64,000 nt of DNA. It comes from Paraescarpia echinospica. Its lineage: Eukaryota > Annelida > Polychaeta > Sabellida > Siboglinidae. The notes under the pieces were generated by a model. The model had not been told where the DNA came from, did not search any database, and saw only the letters and a program-made list of their open reading frames with translations. Both the position numbers and the translations under genes were made by a program. Location of the stretch: NCBI GenBank assembly GCA_020002185.1, contig CM034536.1, forward strand, positions 10,858,877 through 10,922,876, in the 5' to 3' direction. This document shows positions 57,860 to 64,000 of the stretch, one piece after another (the first letter of the stretch is position 1; every line of letters begins with the position of its first letter).

Positions 57860-59639
57860 CGCTCCTACTGGGAATACATCAATGATGCGATCACAGTTGA
57901 CCCCGAGTCAGCAGAAGGCTCCCACTCCCTGAAGCATTTTTGGACCTACATCAAACACCAGAGATCTTCCAAGGCTAGCATCTCCCCCTTGAAGGTCAGT
58001 GGACAGCTCATAACAGACCCTATGGCCCAAGCACAAGCTCTGAACAACCACTTCCAGGCCGTCTTCAGTGAAGGGACGGAGTATACTGATGAAGATTTCC
58101 AAGCCAGGTGCCAGATGAGTTATGGTGAACATTCATCCACGCTGACTGACCTCGTCATCTCAGAGGAGGGCGTTTACAAGATTCTCACCAAACTAGATCC
58201 CTACAAGGCCTGTGGCCCGGACCACATCAGTCCACGGGTACTCAGAGAACTGGCAACTGAAGCGGCCCCGATTTTGACTACTATCGTCCAGTCCTCTATC
58301 AGCACAGGCGAAGTCCCATTGGACTGGAGAGAAGCCAACATAACGCCCGTTTTTAAGAAAGGCGAACACTATGATCCAGCAAACTACCGCCCCGTATCCA
58401 TCACAAGCGTTCCATGCAAGATCCTAGAACATGTCATCGTCAGCGCTCTGATGAATCACCTTGAAAGCAATGGAATCCTCAGGCCAGAACAACACGGCTT
58501 CCCCAAATTAAGATCCTGTGAAACACAACTACTAGACTTCACTGAAGAACTCAGCGAGAACTTGGAATAAGGCCACCAAGCCGACTTCATAATAATGGAC
58601 TTTGCGAAAGCCTTCGACCGGGTTAACCACAGTCTCCTACTATATAAGCTACACCACTATGGGGTCCAAGGCAAAATCAACCAGTGGGTCGGGGCTTTCA
58701 TCAGGAATCGGCGGCAAGCAGTAGTGGTTAACGATGCTACCTCAGGCTACGTCAGTGTGCGCTCAGGTGTACCACAGGGGTCAGTTGTCGGCCCAGCACT
58801 ATTCCTGGCCTGCATCAATGACCTCCCAGAACAACTCATTTCGCGGACACGCCTATTTGCTGATGACACCGCTGTCTATCGCCTCTCCTTCACTGACCAC
58901 GACCAACACCAGCTACAACTCGACCTCCACCGACTGGAAAACTGGGAACAACGATGGAACATGGCTTTCCACCCAGGGAAATGTATGACTCTCCCTGTCA
59001 CCCGCAAGAGGACCATAGCGGAGTGCCAATACCTACTTCATGGCCGTACATTGGCAACGGTCACCTCTGCCAAGTACCTCGGCGTTACCATCACCCGAGA
59101 CATCTGCCTGCTCAGTCTGGGACCCTTACACACAGCGCAACATTGACAAGATCGAGGCAGTCCAGAGAAGAGCCGCTCGGTTTGTGGTCAACCAGTACCA
59201 GAAGACATCTAGTGTCACCACAATGATCAACAGACTCAAATGGCCTTGCCTCCAGTACCGCATAAAGGTGGCAAGATTGACCATGTTACATAAAATCATT
59301 AAGAACCAAGCTGTAGTCGATCGCTCCAAACTCCATCCTGCTCCGATCAGACAAAGAAAAGGGCATTCACAGCAGCTCTGCCAGATCCAGTGCAGAACCA
59401 AATACAGACAACATTCTTTCCTCCCCAATACCATCAAAGACTGGAACGATCTGCCTGAAACAGCTTCATTTGCGTTTTTTTTATTTTTTTTATTTGGGTT
59501 TATTTTATTATTATTAATTTAAAACTTTTATAGCGATCGAATGTTCTCCATAGGTCTGTCACTCTAGATATTCTTCTCTTGGCAAACTCAAATTCTACCT
59601 CCTCGCAACCCCCAAAGAGCGGCAGAATAATCAGCAAGT

Positions 59640-60280
59640 TGATTGTGGCCGCCAAAAGGATGATGATGATGATGATCACTGAATACATGAAAGAAAATGA
59701 CCTGCTGAGCGATAGGCAATTTGGATTCATCAAGGGCCATTCTAAAGTATTTAAACTATTGAAAGTCCTCGATTCATGGACTGAAACACTGGATAATGGA
59801 GGATGCGTAGACATAGTATAGTGTGCTTTTTGAAAGCTTTCAACAAGATTCCACATATTCGACTCATTGAGAAACTCCAGAGCTAGGGTATAAAATGGAA
59901 TATTTAAAACAGGATTACAGCTCTGCTGACCCACAGAACACAACGAGTAAGAGTAAATATCACATTTTCAAATTGGCAGGAGGTAATCAGTGGAATACCA
60001 CAAAGATAAGTTATTGGCCCTCTTCTTTTTGTAATATTCACAAATGATTTACCTGATGTTATAAAAAATCTCTCATAATTTTTTGTTTGCGGATGATCTG
60101 AAGCTCTTTAATCCTATTTATACCAGAGTACTGCACACAAACTGCAATAAGATCTTATCTCTGCGAACGTTGGACAGATACAACATTTTAGAAATTCCAC
60201 CCAGTTAAATGTATCCATATGAGAATTGGATCATTATCCACAAGGAATAAAGGCTATTCACTGGGAAGCAACCAGTCTGC
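59640..60280 (+). mobile_element. LINE fragment, RT domain (different family)
   Basis: Broken frames read ENDLLSDRQFGFIKGHSKVF and LLKVLDSWTETLDNGGCVDI (59690-59820), then blocks equivalent to the KAF, QG and LFADDLKLFN (near 60085) motifs of RT, with many stops. The copy is old. It is cut off on the right by the CT-repeat element. Confidence 0.8.
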
Positions 60281-60282
60281 AC

Positions 60283-60419
60283 TTGTAAGTGTTGTCTCTA
60301 CTCTACCCCCTCCATCCTTCTCTTCCCCGTCGCTCTCCCTGTATCCCCACTCTGTCTCTCATTTTTAGACTCTCGTTCCCTCCTACGTACCTCTCGCCAC
60401 CCCAACCCAACCCCACCCC

Positions 60420-60480
<61 letters not shown>
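60283..60480 (-). repeat. (GA)n element, second copy, inverted
   Basis: Reverse complement of 57327-57535: the unique segment (TGTCTCTACTCTACCCCCTC on the + strand) then a CT run of about 60 nt, followed by a short CA run. Differences are few. Confidence 0.85.
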
Positions 60481-60492
<12 letters not shown>

Positions 60493-60499
60493 TCTCTCT

Positions 60500-62250
60500 T
60501 TCTCGCATTCACTCATAATTGGGTACGGTCATAGATCTTAGCACATTTGACACGAATGACAGGCTATCCCTATATATATATGCCAACTATGCTTCGTCCA
60601 CAAACAATGTCATGGTGCATTACCTCAGAGACAATGCATTGATTCAACTACCGGTAAACATTCTAGGCATCACGTGCGAGCCCAACAATGGTTTGATTGA
60701 GAAGCGTTAAACGACTAATAGGAATACAGTGGCTGAAATATAGGTGACACGACGGGTTTCAGTACAACACCGACTTAACTGGTGGAAGGTTGACTTGCGT
60801 GGGTCTAGCACACATTCTAAGTATGTAACAAACAATATTCGTTTGACTCTCGATATGGTGCTTCGGGTAACAGGTGATTTCAACAGTGCAACAGACTATA
60901 GGACATGAAAACAAATGCCGGGAAAGACAGCGTGAAGGGGTAGCCATTGCAAGATGGCTGCAACAGTGCCACCCGAAACAAGGTAGGCACTTTGGATGTT
61001 TAGAACAACAAGTAGTTGTAATCTGTTCTATATATTGCCTTTGGGTACAACAGGAAAATTGGTTATTGTTTACTAGTTTATTCACAGACACGTACATACG
61101 CAATGGCGTGATGTGTTCATAGGACATCTTGCCAATCATAATGCAAATACACACACGCTTTTGGTTGGCTAATTATATTTAGATTTACATGGCAGTGATC
61201 AAAGTACTAGAAACAGATGTATCGTCACTTAAAGCACACACAATAAATGCATCGCACCTCGGCGGAGTAGACATAAGTTCTCACATCATCTCTCCTCGTC
61301 TTTAATTCACCATTAATACCGCACTTTGTATTGTATTTGGACCGCTGTTGGTATAATACATAGATAATCATGATTTGACTTTTGGAAGTTCCCCCACTGT
61401 GTGCGGCCATATTGGATTTGCCCCTATCGTCGTAAACCAAAACTATCCATGAACTTGCATACATCAGAATACATATAATTGATTAGTAATATTATTTACC
61501 CCGCGTATACATACGTTTACTGCATCATATCATGTAACATCACATATGACCAAAGTTTCAATACCATTCTAACGAATAAATAACTTCACTAGGTGTAGAT
61601 ATGTAAGATTAATTAAAGTTGAAGTTCACAACACATATTTCGCCAGACTGTGTCTGGCAGGGTATAAAAGCAGGTACATTTTCTATGTTAATTGCAGCTT
61701 GACGTGCTCAATATATAAGGTTATATCACGTTGCATGGATGACCACACCGGTTATGGGGACGCCGGGATCGGCTTGGGAGCCGATATATCCCTCCCCTGC
61801 AGAGTGCTACCACACGGTGTGGATCAACTGTGAGAGATCAGGATTGTGACACTACTCTCCAGAGTAGGGTTGTAAGGATCTCCCAAAGGATGTCCCGAGC
61901 CGATCATTGATGCAGTTAGCTCTGTATCATAGGCAGTAACGGCACCAGTGTCTCCCACTTCCTGATTCTCCCTTTTTATCTGGCAAAAACGAACTTCATT
62001 GTTGCTGGGCCATTTTCAAGACCTGAAAAGTAAAGTGAATAACATCTTACATGTTCTTGTAGATCCTCTTCTGGTTCACTAGGCATCTCAGCCTCTTACA
62101 TGCCAGCTCTCGCTTTTGATATCTGCTTGGACTGTGCGCATGAGTCTGAGTCTGGCACAATCCCAGATAGGAGTGGGGCAGTGTATTCAGTTTTCATAGG
62201 GTGGTTTTGCCATAACTTATCCATTTTTGTATCAAACGACTGCACCTGTG
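60500..62250. other. Intergenic
   Basis: No gene supported. Contains the inverted-repeat-rich stretch at 61743-61867. Confidence 0.6.
61720..61890 (+). other. Stretch with nested inverted repeats, possible structured RNA or SINE
   Basis: CCACACCG (61743-61750) pairs with CGGTGTGG (61815-61822). Inside, ATCGGCT (61768-61774) and AGCCGAT (61779-61785) form a hairpin with a four-base loop. Downstream, CTACTCT and AGAGTAG (61852-61867) form another. The region is GC-richer than its surroundings. TTGCATGGATGACC nearby is faintly like the 3' promoter part of 5S rRNA, so a 5S-derived SINE is one option. Confidence 0.4.
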
Positions 62251-62254
62251 AAGC

Positions 62255-62770
62255 GTCAACCACAGACTGTGGGAGACTGTTTCATACGTCTGCGCATCGG
62301 TATATAAATGAGTTTTTTCCTAATATTTAATCGGCATATTTCTTTAAATATTTTTAGGTGGTGCCCTTTCGTATGTGCTTCGTTATCCCTGAATGTAACA
62401 AAATTGGATGAGACTGCTGGATCATAATTCCCTGTTTGTGTCTTATACATTTCAATCTTATCTTCTCTGAGGCGACGATATGATAGAGTTGGTAATTTCA
62501 GTCTCTGTAAACGTTCTTTGTATTCAAGGTCTTTGAAACGAGGAATTCATTTGGTTGCCCTTCGTTGAACATTTTCAAGAGCTGTAATATGTTTCATTAA
62601 GAAATGACTCCATACCTGATTAATGTATTCGATGTGTAGACGAACGAGACACGTAAAAGTTGTAGAACAAAACTTTTCATCCATGTGATCGAAAGTACGT
62701 CGGATTATCCCCACCATCAAATTGGCTTTGTTAATTTTTTCTGACATATATGCCTAAAAAGTAAGGGATC
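62255..62770 (-). mobile_element. LINE fragment, C-terminal tail (CR1-like)
   Basis: The - strand frame 62747-62547 reads KINKANLMVGIIRRTFDHMD and ALENVQRRATK; a shifted frame continues with YRRLREDKIEMYKTQTGNYD down to about 62300. This is the tail after the RT thumb. 5' truncated and frameshifted. Confidence 0.82.
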
Positions 62771-62879
62771 AATCGAAAGTGGCTCCAATACCGTTCACGG
62801 AGGAGGGGACGGGACTGGAGGGGAAGGGAGAGGAAGGGGATGAGAAAGGAGGTGGAGGGGAAACTACGCGGATGGAGAG

Positions 62880-64000
62880 TGACCATGACAATGAGTTTTA
62901 TTTCCCTACGACCCCTTGTGGAATGTGAGAACATTGTTCTCTCTAAAGTACATTTTAATAGAATATATTGTATTCCTAAGAACATCTAGATTTCTATTAT
63001 ATAAATCATATTTACTTTCTGTAAAACATAAACAACACACAATACATAAAACATATAGTGACCTTACTGTATTAAGTGTTTTCGACATATGTTTGGCATC
63101 AATAGTGCAAACCAAATAATGTAAAATAATATAAAACAACAAACTACGTATTAGATATGTATTGCACAATTTAAACTCATTTACATGTAATTATATGACT
63201 AATAAATTAACTATAAGCTACAGAGTTCCTTCTATACAATTCACAGTTTTGACAGGGAATTTGATAAATACACAAACTTTGTGACGATTACATTAATATA
63301 TCTAGAAAGATTTGTCAACTGTTTCAAATTATGTACATTAAACAACTGGTTCATTTTCAAAGTATTAGGTCTGATTCTAAAATATTTCTGTATGTATCTT
63401 GCTCTTTCTTCTACTAGTGATGGACATTATTCATCACATTGGTCTCCACTGTTGCATAAATTAAAGAGCCTCTGAATATTTTCAGGTAGATACTGACCAA
63501 CATAAATTGGTAATATGTGATTTCCACAACGTAATTTACATAAAGTGATTCTCTCAGATGGGCTCAAGTACATTAAATATTTCTCGAGCACTACTTCATT
63601 TAAAAATATTCTGTAATTTGAACACAGCCTATTTACATAAATTTCATTGTGCCATGTTTATCTATTTATGTCTTTCATTTTAAGTTCTATGGTATGCTTC
63701 AACCATTTTATATTTACATCTCCATGATCATGCCACATGTTAGATGGACCACATCCATCAATTATAGTCTTGATTTTTTTAAATCCATTTTTATTTAAAA
63801 TTACCTGTGTCGTGTAGGTTTTTCATCAGTCTAAACATAACACCAGACAGCTTGCTTTTCCTTCAATTAAGTGTAACCAAAAGTTTATCATTCTCTTTTC
63901 TATAATTGTTGTCACACCTTGTCTGCTAACTACTCCATATACCATACAAGTTGCGGTGTTCCTATTAAGTTTTAGGAGACTTTTCAAGAATTTTCTATGG
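62880..64000 (-). mobile_element. LINE 3' part (RTE/I-like), cut by window edge
   Basis: Read from 64000 down, broken frames give LLKLNRNTATCMVYG, TIIEKRMINFWLHLIEGKAS, IIDGCGPSNMWHDHGDVNIK, ITLCKLRCGNHILPIYVGQY, and RPNTLKMNQLF, the C-terminal domain of a LINE family with a terminal cysteine cluster (FNLCNSGDQCDE). After the frame a 3' UTR runs to about 62880, ending near AATAAAACTCATTGTCATGG. Many stops show decay. The RT core would lie right of the window. Confidence 0.75.

Larger units (their letters stand above)
55890..59520 (+). mobile_element. LINE (CR1-like), ORF1-like PHD finger, endonuclease and RT
   Basis: Most complete + strand LINE. The first frame (55898-56542) contains a PHD-like finger, YPCGTCDISVSWSEKGVVCD, as in CR1-type LINEs. 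The endonuclease follows from 56576 (LIGTETWLSD, GGDFNFPDWD, PGLSDHNIPY). RT starts near 58190 (YKACGPDHISPRVL), NYRPVSITSVPCKILEHVIV, IMDFAKAFDRVNHSLLLYKL, GVPQGSVVGPALFLACINDL and the catalytic FADDTAVYR near 58853. The tail from 59130 (IEAVQRRAARFVVNQYQ, SFLPNTIKDWNDLP) is in another frame after a likely internal deletion near 59115. A GA-repeat element (57327-57535) and an 85-bp duplication (57690-57859) also interrupt it. Confidence 0.92.

Overview
The window is animal nuclear DNA. It has split genes with GT-AG introns, many non-LTR retrotransposon (LINE) fragments in both orientations, one LTR retrotransposon, MITE-like elements and several minisatellites. AT-rich introns and a mix of CR1/L2-like and RTE/I-like LINEs fit a marine invertebrate, perhaps a mollusc or other lophotrochozoan; this placement is an inference of low confidence. 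There is no sign of bacterial genes, CRISPR or operons.

Two host genes were found, arranged tail to tail. On the + strand, positions 2049 to 19300 carry the last seven coding exons of a cytosolic non-specific dipeptidase (CNDP2, M20 metallopeptidase). The first half of the gene lies left of the window. On the - strand, positions 42444 down to 21986 carry a choline/ethanolamine phosphotransferase (CEPT1/CHPT1 family), complete at both ends except for about 70 residues that fall in a 1000-base assembly gap (24530-25529). The 19301-21985 interval holds the two 3' ends.

The CEPT1-like gene has two copies of the exon that carries the CDP-alcohol phosphotransferase active-site motif (29788-29935 and 27818-27965). 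Both are 148 nt, have the same phases and intact splice sites, and keep every motif residue. Using both or neither shifts the frame, so they behave as a mutually exclusive pair. This is the most interesting host-gene observation here.

The introns are full of structure. CNDP2 introns hold a 34-unit 39-nt minisatellite (2841-4173), a 1.5 kb palindrome with tRNA-like modules (6775-8297), a young Ty3/Gypsy-type retrotransposon whose primer-binding site is complementary to its own LTR (9016-14297), a decayed transposon-like gene (about 15955-16750), a pogo/Tigger-like MITE, and a 50-nt tandem array made from a copied exon end with its splice donor (17829-18355). CEPT1 intron 1 (29936-42213) contains two LINEs in opposite orientation.

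From 43 to 64 kb no host gene was recognised. This part holds a possible 5.6 kb element with inverted ends and CTATAG arrays (43350-48982), LINE copies at about 54990-60280 and 62255-64000, a tRNA-derived SINE-like head, a second MITE and a short stretch with nested inverted repeats (61743-61867).
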